A DNA stretch of 64,000 nt from Ehretia macrophylla. Taxonomy: Eukaryota > Streptophyta > Magnoliopsida > Boraginales > Ehretiaceae. A program made the position numbers and the translations under genes. The stretch lies in the NCBI GenBank assembly GCA_037974665.1, contig CM075783.1, positions 20,430,762-20,494,761 on the forward strand, given 5' to 3'. Below the pieces are notes generated by a model. That model saw only the letters and a list, made by a program, of their open reading frames with translations. It was not told where the DNA came from and searched no databases. This document shows, piece after piece, positions 11,580-23,873 of the stretch. Each line of letters starts with the position of its first letter. The first letter of the stretch is position 1.

Positions 11580-14500
11580 CCCCCTACCTTCACAGAAGGA
11601 AAGCTTGATAGCACGAACTAGCTTTTGTGGAAGTTCAAAATCACTACAGTTCTAGACTCCTACGAACTCCTTGATACACTGTTAGGCACAGATGCAGAAC
11701 CAATTGCAGTCCGTGCTGAAGATGACACAAAAAAAGTCACACCTCCAAATCCTCAGCTTGTCAAAGAATGGAGGAGGCGAAATGTTGATGTACTTTGTGC
11801 AATTGTTACAAGTGTTCAGAATTCCGTCCTAACTCTTATTCAACACACAACCAAGGCATCTGAAGCTTGGAACATACTGAGAAATCGGTATGAAACAAGG
11901 AATCAGACTCGCATTCAGAACTTGGAGAATCAGTTAGCTGCTGAGAGATTAAGTGAAGATGAAGCAGCAGAGTCATTTATCATTAGGATAAAAAAAACCT
12001 ACGTGATCAAATGGTTGTAGTTGGTATTACCAAATCAACCGAGGAAATAGCTCGAAGGTGCATGAGAATGTTGCCTCCAAAATTTGACGGCCTTGTAACA
12101 GATGCAACGGAGGAAACGTGTACTAGCGCACATGTACATCAAACAAGTGCATGGGTGTTAGATAGTGGAGCTTCCCGATACATGACCAGCAAGAAGGAGT
12201 TATATGACTCCATAAAACCTCTACAAGAACCAATGAATGTTGTCATCGGGAATAATGCTAGGTGTCCCGTTGAGGGCACTAGAACCATCTTGCTCATGTC
12301 TAAAGATGGAGGAAACAAGAAGCTGTCCAACGTACTCTTTGTACCCCATATCACTAGAAATTTGCTATCTGTAGCTGTTATTACAGATAATGATCTAGAA
12401 GTACGGTTCAAGAAGACGGAAGCTTTGATTCTTGACAAGGATCAAAATATAATAAGTAAAAGTATTCGCAAAAATAACCTTTACGAAATTAGCTCTCTTT
12501 CTGCCGTCGTGGATGCCAAAACAAGTCAACTTTGGTATGAAAGGTTCGGACACATTTCCTATCCTGTGTTAAAGGAAATACAAAAGAAGAAGATGGTGGC
12601 CGACTTTCCTTCAATTGAAGAAGTTGAAAGACCATGTGAAGCTTGTATGCTGGGCAAACAACATAGACAGTCATTTCCCAAAGAGAGTCATAACCGATCA
12701 AGGGCTCCTCTAGAGTTGGTAAATGCTGACCTTTGCGGAAAAATGACTACCACGGCGTTGGGAGGATCTTCCTACTTTATGCTGTTAGTCGACGATTATA
12801 GTAGGAATATGTAAGTGTACTTCCTTCGGGACAAGGCTGATGCTCTTGAAAAGTTTAAAGTGTGGCACAAACTTGTGACAAATGAGAACACAACTCAGTT
12901 GAAGAAACTTCGTACCGATCGTGGAGGGGAATTTTGTTCTACAGAGTTTACCAACTACTGCAACAAGATTGGGATTAAATACCAATTGACTGCTCCATAC
13001 ACACCACAACAAAATGGAGTTGTGGAACGAAGAAATCGAACAATTGTAGAAATGGCTCGATGCATGTTGAAAGGTGTTGGCCTACCTGATACATTATGGG
13101 TTGAAGGAGTCAACACAGCGGTGTACATCCTCAATCGGTGCTCAACCAGGGCACTCAACGATAAGATTCCTAATGAGGCTTATTATGATACGAAACCTTA
13201 TGTGTCTCATTTAAGAAAATTTGGGTGCGAGTGTTTTGTACACGTCCCAAATGAAAATAGAAAGAAATTAGATGACAAGAGTAAGAATGACATTTTCTTG
13301 GGATATAGTGAAGAGTCTAAAGCATACAGACTTTATGATGTAGAGGCCAATAAGGTGATCATAAGCCGAGATATGGTGTTTAATGAGCAACCACACTCAA
13401 TGGAAGATAGCAGTCATGCCATTTCGTTATCAACCGATGAAGTAATCCACCAAGTGCCTGAACAACGACCGTTGAACAATGAAGAAGTCTCTAATGATGA
13501 GGAGACTGAAGACCAACCTGTTGTACCCACAAGGAAGCCACAACCGAAGTGATTCCAACAGCTCTTTGATGGAAGAAATCCAGGAGTTACTGACGATAGT
13601 TCACGTCCTGATGGACTAAGACGATCAAAGAGAATAGACGAGCAGAACAGATCAGGACAACAACTAGTAAACATGGCTTTGATGACCCAAATCATCAAGA
13701 TGGTAAAAGAACCGGTAACTGTGGAAGAAGCCATGTCAGATCCAAATTGGAGAGCAGCTATGCAAGCCGAGTATGATAGTATCATGAAAAATGATACTTG
13801 AGAGATCGTTGAAAAGCCACCGAACAGAAAAATCATTGGCACCAAATGGATCTGGAAAGTGAAGTACAAGGCAGATGGAAGTCTGGAAAAATACAAGGCA
13901 CGCCTTGTAGCACAAGGATTTTAGCAAGTCGAAGGTTTTGATGTATATGAAACCTTTTCTCCAACAGCAAAAATGTCAACAATCAAGTTAGTTGTTGCAG
14001 CTGCTGCTCATTTTGGATGGATTGTACATCAAATGGATGTCAAGTCAGCCTTCCTTAATGGGCAACTTGAAGAAGAAGTCTACGTTACACAACCCCCTAG
14101 CTTCCAAATACCAGGTGAAGAAGAAAAAGTCTGCAAATTAAAAGGGCTTTATATGGGTTAAAAGCAAGCACCACGAACTTGGTACAAACATATAGACTTT
14201 TTCTTCTTGCAACATGGTTTCTGTAGAAGCAAATCAGAGGCCAACTTGTATGTTCTAAGTTAACAAGAAAAGAAGGTAATTGTAGTCCTATATGTGGATG
14301 ATCTTGTAATCACTGGTGACCATGAAAATAATATTTGGAAGACGCAAGAATGGTTGAGCCAATAATTTGAAATGAAAAATCTTGGTCTTCTTCATTATTG
14401 CTTGGGAATCGAGGTATGGCAAAAACCTTATGCTATCTTCATCTCGCAACAACGATATATCCGTGAGCTCTTGACTGCATTTGGTATGTTCAAGTGCAAA

Positions 14501-15232
14501 CCAATTGTCACCCCGATAGAAGTGAATACAAAGTTATCAATTGATGATCCTTTAGAACAAGTTGATAACAAGCTCTACAGAAGGTTGGTGGGAAGTTTAA
14601 TCTTCCTTTGTAACACAAGACTTGATATTAGTTATGCTATGGGAGTTCTTAGTCGGTTTTCAAATAAACCGAGACAAAGTCACTGGCAAGCAGGGATGCG
14701 GATCCTCAAATATCTCAAAGGCACATTGGAGTATGGGATATCATACAAGTCTGGACATACTATATCTGGGTACTGTGACTCAGACTGGGCTAATGATATT
14801 GACTCAAGAAAATCTGTTACAGGTTACATATTCTTATTCGGTGGTGGAATCATCTCATGGGCTAGTAAGAAGCAACCCACCGTTGCACTTTCATCAACGG
14901 AGGCGGAATACAAGGCTACTTGTGTAACATCCTGTGAAGCTATTTGGCTACGACGCATCATGACTGATATAGGCATTCTAATAGATGAAGCAACAATGCT
15001 GAAATGTGATAGTCAGAGTTGTATAGCCATGTCAACGAATCCAGTATTTCATGCTATAACAAAACACATAGAGATTCAGTATCACTATGTGAGGGAACTG
15101 ATCGAGGAAGGTAAAATCTACATAGAGTACTGCCCTACAGAAGATAATTGTGTAGATATCTTCACTAAAGCGTTAGGGAACGTCCAATTGAGCAAACATC
15201 TTCAAATATTGGGTGTTGGCCCAATAGCTTAG
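11580..15232 (+). pseudogene. copia gag-pol remnant
   Basis: A fossil polyprotein. Gag similarity is at 11625-12020. Protease is marked by WVLDSGASRYM at about 12148. The integrase zinc-binding and core region spans about 12530-13330. Reverse transcriptase spans about 13840-14600, with QMDVKSAFLNGQ and YVDDLVITGD marking conserved blocks. RNase H covers about 14760-15100, with LSSTEAEYKA. The order PR-INT-RT-RH is that of Ty1/copia, and the protein resembles the Tnt1-type group. It is broken in several places and not expected to be active. Confidence 0.9.
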
Positions 15233-15259
15233 TCAACATAAGGTGAACATTGAGGAGGG

Positions 15260-15894
15260 TGTTGGTATATGTCAATATCCACCTCCTCATAATAAGTATC
15301 ATAATTTATGTGGTAGCATAAATTAATGATCCGACTTTAAACGTCGATGAGGTCAAAAGAGACCGTGATGGCTACAAGAAAGAAGTTCAGAAATTTAAAA
15401 TTACCTAAGATGACGTCGGGATAATGCAATGCTTAAAGTCAGCAAATTTGACCAAATGAAGCTTCCTAGAAGTTGGTTTGGATACTAGCCACCCATGTGA
15501 TCAATTGAAGCCACCCATGTGATAAATATAGGTGGTCAATACTTTGAACATGGTTGGTAAAGCCAACCAAGATGGAAATGTTTGATAGGAAACTCTCCTA
15601 TGGCGGGCTATCTGAATTCTATAGTCTCATATGGCAGGCTAACTGAGTTCTATAAATAGTCATGCATTAGTTCATCAAATTCATCCACAACACACCTCCA
15701 AACACAAATCCTAAGTTAGTCTTTCTTTCTTGTATTCTTCTTGTAAGTCCAGAAGCCATTGAAGCTATCATCTTGAGAGTGCACGATAGGACAATTATCT
15801 TGTAAGTGTTATATTGAATTGTGATAACGAGTAGTGTTGTCTTTCTATTTGATTGTTGTTAATACGTTTCTGAAAAATTGGTTATATTCTTACA
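15260..15894 (+). repeat. 3' LTR of the 10846-15894 copia element
   Basis: 635 bp, preceded by a polypurine tract and sharing both ends with the 5' LTR. It is longer because it holds a short internal duplication around CCACCCATGTGAT at about 15490-15525. Confidence 0.9.
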
Positions 15895-16639
15895 TTTATC
15901 CATATACGTAGCATGAATTTTTACATCACTATTATAAGCATATATACACCAATAGTTCATTATGTTAACAATGTTTTCCAGGCATATATTTTGCAACTTA
16001 ATTTATTTATGAATTAAAGCTACTTAGCAACTATATATATATGCATGGCATACAATAAGACTCATCATATATTTATACTAATCTCTATCAGCAATGAGTA
16101 TAACATTATTTTATTATTCAAGAACAAGGTGTACATACAAGATGATTAGGTAAGGATACATATTGCGCAATAAAGTTATTAGTATTTGATAATAAAAGAG
16201 AAATTGCAAAAAAAATTGAAAGAAAAATCAAACAAATGCCTAAAAAGAGAAAAAGGGAAACGTATGCTTGAAAAGGTTGTGTTGTAGAAAAAGAAATAAT
16301 GGAAGATATCTACTTTTTTTTCTTTTTTGTCATCAAATTAAAGAAAAGTAGGAAGAAACATTGGTTTTTTTTTAGGTTTTTGACTATATAACCTAGAAAA
16401 GTCACTCACTTAACCCTGATGGTAGTTTTGTCCTCAAAAAATTAGCAACAGATTTGAAAATCATAGATTTGCAAATTCCACTTCTCGGACTTGGATTTGA
16501 GTAAAACTTGTGTAAATCCAAGAATTAACAATTCTTGGATTTCAAATTTTTTTAAAAGGTGTGTTTTGGATTTATAAATGAATTCCACAAAATTTTGTGA
16601 AATTTATTAATTCCAAACAGCATGTAAATCTATAGATTA

Positions 16640-17250
16640 TAGTTTTCCAACCAACTCAAATCTATTAAAAGCATAGCAGGTTTGATGATGTGTTCAATTT
16701 TATTAACTTACATACTTTTTCGAGCACTTTACATTTTACTATTTTTATTTTTGATTTGAGGTTTCTCATATGCCATATGCAGCCAAAAATAGAAAAAACC
16801 ACATATCTCCTACCAACTGGAGTGGGTTTACATATTAAGGCTCCAATCCTATGTCCAACCATCAAACAAGTTCAAATTGGATCAAGCAAAGTGCAAGCTG
16901 CACCTTGCAAATGGTAGGGCCATGCAATTGTTGGTATTGGATCTCTTTTGGGAGTAACCTCGAGTAATCAGAAGAGAAGTGGAACATCTTCTAATGACAA
17001 TATATAGGATTAGTTTTTGTCCTTTGGGAACAATATGCTTGGCTTCAATTTGTTTGGAACAGTTTATGTAATTTTGGAACATTGTTCTTGTCTTCAAGTC
17101 GCTTGGATTAGTTTATGTAATGTAGGAACAATATTTTCGTTTAAGTTAATGCTTGGATCAGTTTATACTTGGAATGGAGGAACAATATGTTTGGATTAGT
17201 TCGTTTATGTAATTTTGGGAGCAAAATGCATGTTCAGTTCTATTTAGTTT
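16640..17250 (+). pseudogene. MULE transposase C-terminal remnant
   Basis: 16780-16900 reads TTYLLPTGVGLHIKAP, which aligns with RPPFLPAGAGIHVRAA at the end of the MULE transposase (40738-40785). The AG before the block (CATATGCAG) sits where the 16.5-kb MULE also has an intron acceptor (about 40712). The rest to 17250 is presumably its 3' region. With the 10300 fragment it forms a second MULE copy, now split by insertions. Confidence 0.55.
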
Positions 17251-17564
17251 ATACTTGCATCAATTTCTCCAAATTCTTCTGGTATGTTTGTCCATATTCA
17301 TATCAATATTGACTTGATTGAGTACATTTTTGTTGTTTTTTAGGGAATGCGACTGTGCCAAACACCGTCCGATCGCAATTTTCTAGCACCTAGGCACTGG
17401 TTGGCATAACCTTTATTGCACCTGTTTGCACCCAAGTACAACCTTGACAAAGGTTTTTTTTTTATTTTATCCATAGGGTTTTCCTATTATACCCCCTCAA
17501 AATCTATTTTTTTAATCATTGCACATGCTGCTCACGTGGATTTGATGTTACAATTGGACGAAAA

Positions 17565-18406
17565 TGGAGAATAGCATGAATAGTCCCCATTGTTTTAAAA
17601 TATTCAAAAAGGTCCCTAATATTTTTTAAAAGATTCAGTTTAGTCCCCATTGTTTCAAAATATTCAAAAAGATCTCCAATGTTTCCCAAAAGATTCAGTT
17701 TAGTCCCCAATATTTTCCAAAAGGTTCAAAAAGGTCTTCAATATTTTTCAAAAGACTCAAACTAGTCCTCACCGTCAAAACAACCATTAACTTTGACAGA
17801 ATAGTAGCCACGTGCGTGTCACGTGACCAATCTTTAAAGGGCAATTTCGGTAAAAGAAATATTTTAAAAAAAAATTTGAATCACGTGACCATTACAGATT
17901 ATGAATTCTCCTTGAAATTTTTATTCTAACGGACCAAATTTTATTAAATTTGGACAAAAATTGAAGGAGTTACGATTTTTTAAAGATTATGCATAATCTG
18001 TAATTTTTTTCGCATGGCATGAGGAAGAAAATAACCCATACAACATTGTTTTGCATATTAGTAGCGAACCAATTAAATTATGTCACGTGTCAGACTGTAT
18101 TATGAAAGAAAGTTTGTCAAAGTTAATAATTATTTTGACGGTGAGGACCATTTTGAGTCTTTCGGGAAGCATTAGGGACTTTTATAAACCTTTTGAAACA
18201 ATAGGGACTAACCGAATCTTTTGAGAAACATTGGGGACCTTTTTGAACCTTTTAAAAAATATTGAGAACCTTTTTGAATATTTTGAAACAATGGGGACTA
18301 AATTGAATCTTTTGAAAAATATTAGGGACTTTTTTGAATATTTTAAAACAATAGGGACTAAACTGATTTTTTTGAAAATAATGGGGACTATTCATGCTAT
18401 TCTCTC
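17565..18406. mobile_element. foldback MULE-type MITE with long inverted arms
   Basis: An 842-bp element whose ends are inverted copies of each other (GAGAATAGCATGAATAGTCC on the left and its reverse complement on the right). Each arm is over 200 bp and built from degenerate 30-35-bp units around 'TTTAGTCCCCATTGTTT'. Flanks GGACGAAAA (17556-17564) and GGACTAAAA (18407-18415) form a 9-bp duplication with one mismatch, the length typical of Mutator-like elements. There is no coding capacity; short open frames here only translate the repeats. Confidence 0.75.
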
Positions 18407-19009
18407 GGACTAAAACTACTATAAGAACTAATGATGGAAAATAGGACAAACTCGAATGACTAAAATGCTTATTTTAGAAGATGGGGACAAAATTGTCATT
18501 AGCGACAAAATTAAGGGATCAAAGGAGATATTAATTTTTCTCTTTTTATTTGCTGCTCACGTCACCAAGTCGTGTTTCTGATACTCTTTTATACATACAT
18601 ATCTACATACATATAAAATGAATTATTATTTTTTTAATTTAAGAGAGGAATAAGGCCGTACAAGATAACTAATGAGATTCGCGCTCATAATTACTCACAT
18701 ATAGAACGAATTACATACCATTTGACCAAAACTTTATGACTATAAATGAATTATTAATTAATTATGGCCGTACCTTTTATGTAATTATGGCAATACGAAA
18801 TCAAAGTACTGCCATACTTGGACCTTGGTGGTCAATTTTTGGAACTTTTTTCTTTTTCTTTTTTCTTCTTTAGGCAATTTTTTGAGATTGTTTTTCCGAA
18901 GAGTAAGGACTCTAGAACTGTTCTGTTATTTAAGGGAGTAATGTTAGATGACATCATATTTTTATTACTTAAAGTATTTGTTCTTACACTACAAAAAAAA
19001 TTAAATTAT

Positions 19010-19385
19010 GCGACGGACGGTTCCCCTCACCATGCCGTCACCAATTTCGATTTTGCGACGGTACGGTGAGGGGAAATGTCCGTCAGACACGAGGTGGTCG
19101 CCAAAATCCTCCCAATCACCAAACTGTCACCGTATTACGACGGCTCGTCACCAAGCTGTTATCAATAATTGCCGTCACTGAGCCCTCGCCAATGTTTCCC
19201 CTCAGTAAGCCCTCACCATTTATCCCGTCACCATGCCGTCACAAATTTTTCCCATCACCATGCCATCACAAACAATTCCCGTCACCATGCCATCACTAAA
19301 TACTACCCATCACCATGCCCTAGCCAACTTCATACATCCCCATGCCGTCACCAAAACTGTCGTCACCAAGCCCTCGCCAAACCCC
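19010..19385. repeat. left subterminal repeats of the CACTA element
   Basis: Many near-direct copies of CCGTCACCATGCCGTCAC-like 18-20-bp units. In CACTA elements such subterminal repeats are binding sites for the element's TNPA-type protein. They are followed by a C-run (19387-19402) and CT-rich DNA. Translated Ser/Pro/His-rich frames here are artefacts of the repeats. Confidence 0.75.
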
Positions 19386-20186
19386 TCCCCCCCCCCCCCC
19401 CCTCTCCTCCCCTCTCTCTCTCGACATGTAATCCAATGTAAATTAAGAAAATATCGTAAATAACAACCTGATAGTGCAAAATAAATAATGAAAAGATATA
19501 GGAAAAGAAGAATAAAAATTAGAAATAGTATTCCAAGCATCTCAAAAAAGAAATTGATCAGATGTAGACTTTTTAGAGGCAAAATGGGGCAAACAAATGA
19601 ACTAACCAACAATATAGTAGTAGAAGGAAATAAAAATTTAAGACAACTATAATTGATTTTGCATAATAGAGCATGCAAATTCTCAAGAGCTTAACATAGT
19701 CTGTGATTATTTTCTCACTTGTAGAGACTGTCAGGCATAGGCAAGCTTTGCCGAAAGATGGTATCACTCAATTCATAGAAGCAATAGAAAGAATCTTATT
19801 TTAAATATGAACCACCACCTCAGTAAATCAAAAGGTAATTAAACACTCCCAATGTACAATCAAAATCAATCTATCAACTCTTAACACAATGTGACACATG
19901 AAAATTCTTTAGTAATTCTCTCAAGCAGATCAATTTATAATCATGCGATGCCTTCAAATTAGCAGAGTTGTACGTTCTAAAATGCTCCCCAAAATGCACA
20001 ACTTCTACTCAACTATTGTGAGTAAGTTGCGGGCTTTGTAGAAATAGGATCTTACCCTCAATTTCCAGGTTTTCCTAATAAAGCATTCACATAGTATGTA
20101 TTAGTTGTATTCAGGCGGGTAACACGGGGCTCATAATGATTTTTATGGGAAAGATATTGAATCTTGTATAACTGCGAAATTCATAC

Positions 20187-20216
20187 CTCATATGCATTTA
20201 TCTCAGAGAAAATAAC
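20187..20216 (-). other. exon-like piece inside the CACTA element
   Basis: On the minus strand, TTTTTTCTACAG precedes and GTATGA follows a 30-bp stretch reading VIFSEINAYE. Acceptor, donor and frame fit a small captured exon, but 30 bp is too short for proof. The source gene is not recognised. Confidence 0.25.
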
Positions 20217-20531
20217 CTGTAGAAAAAATATCGAATTGAATTAATAGATTTTTAGACATAACATCAAGCATACTGCAACACAATATTTGATTCAAAGATA
20301 ACATGCAAGCCAATTTTATCAAAATAAGCATAAACAGTTCTTCACTTTTAAGAAAAATAAAAATTGAAAACAAGAATGAGAAAAACAAACTAGACCAAAT
20401 TTGTAAATATAAAACTAGCAAACAACAATCACAGTCACAAAAATGATAATAAGTTCTCTAGATTACTCAAAGCTACACATAGATTACATTAACCAATCAA
20501 CTATTTTACTACCATTTCCAGAAAGAACAAT

Positions 20532-20730
20532 TCCACAGAGAAACAGAGGTTACACTGAGTGTGATATTGGAGAGGCAAATGTTAACAAACTCATCCCCTT
20601 CTATACCCTCCATGCTGCCTGCAACTTTCACATTCTCTCCTATAACATCTTGAATGGTAATCATGTCTACTATTGGAAGAGCATTTGGGTCGTATAAGTC
20701 ATCTGGATGTTCCTCATAATGGGCATTAAA
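20532..20730 (-). pseudogene. captured polygalacturonase-like (GH28) gene fragment
   Basis: About 66 codons are readable on the minus strand, with HPDDLYDPNALP, then GENVKVAGSMEGI, then FVNICLSNITLSV. This run matches the region after the active site of plant GH28 polygalacturonase-like proteins (HPD-x-YDP-ALP, then a VVxENVTxAG-type and an FTGICISNVTL-type motif), recognised from memory of the family. The catalytic region is absent. It lies wholly within the CACTA element and is most simply a host exon captured by the transposon. No start, stop or full gene is present. Confidence 0.65.
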
Positions 20731-21680
20731 TCATGTAGATAAATAAACTATGCAATTTTCCTAGTTAATGAATGACATAAATTAGACTACTTGATATATA
20801 ATATTGGATTTCCCTTGTTTGGGATTATCAAGCACAAGTCAAAAATAAGACTTTGTACTTTGTAAAAGAATTGAAGAAAGGGAAAAAAAGGAATGATATC
20901 ATGGAAGAAAGAGAGAAAGTAAAAGAAAAAATAAGTGAAACCCGAAAGATCCAGACACAAATGGATTACATGCCTAGTAGTTCTACCTCTTTTTATATAA
21001 CTTTGTCATAAATATAATCTGCTTATGAATCATCACCAACATATGTTACCAATCTCCACACTTGTTGTAAAATACAACATAATTAGATTGAAAAAGACAA
21101 CTTATATGCAAGCATCATCCATCACTAATTACTAATTCAATGATCTTTGATTTCTTTAATTTTTGTGGAACTTGGGTAAGATAAAACCTTGGACCAGCTG
21201 AACTAATCGGTTTAAAAATTGGATGTTGTTTCTATTTCCTGACTTTCTCAAGTCTAGAGGTAAGTTCATCTCTTAAATGATTTAACTTGGCACAAACTCG
21301 TTCATTGGTAATAAATATTTAACTCATGGTATTGAAAAAGTTTCAAGCCAATTGTAGCCTAAGATTATCAACACATAGAAATGGAGAATACATAAAAGAA
21401 CAAAAAAATCTAGAAATTCAACAGAAGACCACAGAAAATTTAACCACGTAGTCAGCATCGTAACCACCCAAGGAATCTCATGTTTAGAAAACCATCTAAA
21501 ACTACAAAGTTAACATCTAGTAGCAAGACAACAAGTTATTAGCAAAGGCCGAAAGAACAACATATAATGTAACTACGAATCCTTGGAAGCTACTTCGTCG
21601 ACTATCAGTGATTTCTTAGGTAGAAGGTATGGTGGAAGAAAACAAGGGAGAAGTAAGACTAATCTCAAGCAAAGAATTAC

Positions 21681-21745
21681 CAGGAGAACGGCGTACGAAG
21701 CATCTTGAGGTATGCCCTCAAATAGTTCGTCACAAACTACCATGG
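21681..21745 (-). other. exon-like piece inside the CACTA element
   Basis: The minus strand reads VVCDELFEGIPQDASYAVLL directly followed by GTAATT, a plausible donor. The peptide looks protein-like, unlike its AT-rich surroundings, but I do not recognise the source. It may belong to the same captured segment as 22176-22252. Confidence 0.3.
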
Positions 21746-22175
21746 AAAACAAACAAACTGTAAGATGACTTTCAAAATTCACAATTTTATACAATACAAA
21801 AGAATTAAATGATAGCAACAACCAAGGAGAGAAAATATAGGATGACAAGATGGCCGGAGGCAAGATGTATCCAATAGTTTATGAATTCTAGCTTTAATAT
21901 TTTTTTTTTACAGGAACAAATAATCCATTCAGAGACAGCAGCTTTACTAAATATATCAAATTCTACTCTCAGATATTTCTAGAATACCAGCAAGGGTATC
22001 AAATGTAAGAAATAAATCAAGAAATTCTATTGTTTACCTCTTCGAATACTACCATCAGATTTATACATTTTATGGCGTGATTAACGGCCAAAATACATAA
22101 AAGCATAGCAGTTATACTACTATACTCAAAATGAAACTTTCAAGTACCTATATTATATATCACATACTCCCTCAC

Positions 22176-22252
22176 CTTTGCTCGTGTAATAGCAAGTACA
22201 CCCTCAGGTTCCATACTCACTAGGACATACATTCCATCACCTTGAACACGAC
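22176..22252 (-). other. exon-like piece inside the CACTA element
   Basis: The minus strand reads VQGDGMYVLVSMEPEGVLAI then TRAK, directly followed by GTGAGG, a plausible donor. Source unknown. Together with 21681-21745 and 20532-20730 it makes a row of exon-like pieces on one strand. Confidence 0.35.
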
Positions 22253-22937
22253 AAAAGAATTAAACGATTCTCCAAAAATAGAGATGATATTTATCTATTA
22301 TCTAATTATTAACCCAGAAAAAAGCCAAAAAAAAATCACCTGATCATACAAAAAGATGAATAAAAAAACAAACTTTATTAGCTTTTATACATCAAATATC
22401 CAAAATAAATATCAGTTAAATAAAGCACACAAACCAAACTAAATTTTTTGGGTATAGAACCTGCAAAAAAAAGCCAGGACGTGGAATTGGAGAATTTGAG
22501 CGTTAATGTATTATGCCATGTGAAAGCTTGAGCGTTGCGATGAGGATGCTCTACAAAATCTATTTTTGGTCTTTTTCTTTAGAATTCATTTACAGACTAG
22601 GCAAATTCAAAATCTTAATACTAGAATGGTTCCAAGTACTTCAAGATGAAGTACTGCTCAACTTCTCTATACATCTACATTCTACATTTTCGACACCGAG
22701 TCGCCCTTCTTAATAACTAAAAATAGCTTCTCTTGTCAGAAGCTTTATTCCCCTCACCCACAGTGATGTTGTTTCATATCCACCATCACACACAAAATGA
22801 ACAACTAAAAAAAGAAAAAACAGAAAAAAAGCAAAAAGCAAAAAGCAAAAAAATAAAAATAAATAAATAACATAAAAAACCAAAAAAAAAACAGAAAAAA
22901 ACCAAAAAAAATTCAAAAAATCCAAAAATAACATACA

Positions 22938-22939
<2 letters not shown>

Positions 22940-22974
<35 letters not shown>
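22940..22974. repeat. (TA)n microsatellite
   Basis: About 17 TA repeats followed by imperfect TA-rich DNA, between an A-rich stretch and the G-rich tract. Confidence 0.9.
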
Positions 22975-22978
<4 letters not shown>

Positions 22979-23040
22979 TCTATATGTAAATATATTATAT
23001 ATATTTATATAACAAAAAAATATAAAATAAAATTACCTTA

Positions 23041-23206
23041 TGGTTGTGGGAGGGGGTCATAGAGGTAGGGGCCTGTGGGTTGCTGGGTAAGGGGTGGCGT
23101 ATGGGGTAGGGATGGGGGTGGGGTAGGGGACTAGGATGGGGGTGGGTTGCAGGGTGGAGGACTAGAAGGGTCATGCGTGGGGGGTAGGGGACGTGGGGGG
23201 TGGGTG
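23041..23206 (+). repeat. G-rich tract with many GGGG runs
   Basis: About 165 bp with more than a dozen runs of three to six G on the plus strand (GGGATGGGGGTGGGGTAGGG and similar), in otherwise AT-rich DNA. It could form G-quadruplexes. It lies just inside the right subterminal repeats of the CACTA element. Confidence 0.8.
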
Positions 23207-23280
23207 ATTGTTTTTAAAATTACATCAGCCCTTGGGGCTGGGGCTGATGTCCTTTAATTTTTTTTTTTTTTTTTTTAAGA

Positions 23281-23873
23281 TTGGTGGGGACGGGATTCAA
23301 ATCCCGTCTCCACGCTTCTTCTTTTTTTTTTGAAGATTGTTGGAGACGGGATTCAATTCCCGTCTCCAAGCAATTTGTTTTTTATTCGTAGAGATGGGAG
23401 TTGTTGATCCCATCTCAAAGCTTTGTTTTTGTTTTCTAAGGATTGGTGGAGACGGGATTCAACTCCCGTCTCCAAGCAATTTTTTTTTGCTTGGTGGAGA
23501 CGGGAGTTGACTCCCGTCTCCAAGCTATTTTTTTTAAAAAAAATTGGGGGAGACGGGAGTTGATCCCGTCTTAAAGCTTTTTTTTTTTTTTTTAAGATTG
23601 GTTCCCGTCTCCAAGCTAATTTTTTTTTTTTATTGGTGGAGACGGATAACTCCCGTCTCAAAGCTTTTTTTTTTTTTTTAAAGATTGGTGGAAACAGGAG
23701 TTGAGCAATTTTTTTTGATTGGTTGGACTCCAAGCTATTTTTTTAAAAAAATTGGTGGAGACGGGATTCAACTCCCATCTCCAAGCTATTTTTTTTAATT
23801 ATTGGAGACGGGAACTCCCGTCTCCAAGCTTTTTTTTTTTTTTTTAAAGATTGGTGGAGACAGGATTCAACTC
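23281..23873. repeat. right subterminal palindromic array of the CACTA element
   Basis: Roughly ten units of about 60 bp. Each holds an inverted repeat of the form GGAGACGGGA-x-TCCCGTCTCC, separated by T-runs and ATTGGTGGA. Some units have lost part of one arm. The array differs from the left-end repeats, so the two ends carry different subterminal motifs. It continues into GCCGTCAC-type repeats at 23897-24060. Confidence 0.8.

Larger units (their letters stand above)
10846..15894 (+). mobile_element. Ty1/copia LTR retrotransposon, broken
   Basis: A complete-length element with two LTRs: 10846-11449 (604 bp) and 15260-15894 (635 bp). Both begin TGTTGGTATATG and end CTTACA. A primer-binding site TGGTATCAGAGC starts at 11450 and a polypurine tract TTGAGGAGGG ends at 15259. 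Flanks are GTTAT and TTTAT, a 5-bp duplication with one mismatch. By eye the LTRs differ by several percent plus small indels, so insertion is some millions of years old. The coding region is interrupted by roughly eight to ten breaks. Order gag, protease, integrase, RT, RNase H marks it as copia. Confidence 0.9.
10385..16625. mobile_element. TIR element (hAT/PIF-like) interrupting the MULE remnant
   Basis: 10385-10450 and 16560-16620 are inverted relatives. The left end reads GTATTTGGAA...GGTGGAATTCATTT and the right end reads ...AAATGAATTCCAC...TTCCAAACAGC. With the later copia insertion removed, the element is about 1.2 kb and non-coding. Its outer ends split the MULE fragments at 10300-10380 and 16640-17250. 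No clear target duplication was found, so the superfamily is open and the ends are approximate. Confidence 0.4.

Noticed and set aside
12139-13927. Several minus-strand frames of 63-160 codons
   Set aside because: They are antisense shadows of the copia pol region.
19066-19463. Ser/Pro/His-rich frames
   Set aside because: They translate the CCGTCACCATG subterminal repeats of the CACTA element in several frames.
23353-23733. A Lys-rich minus-strand frame
   Set aside because: It translates the palindromic subterminal array and its poly-A/T spacers.
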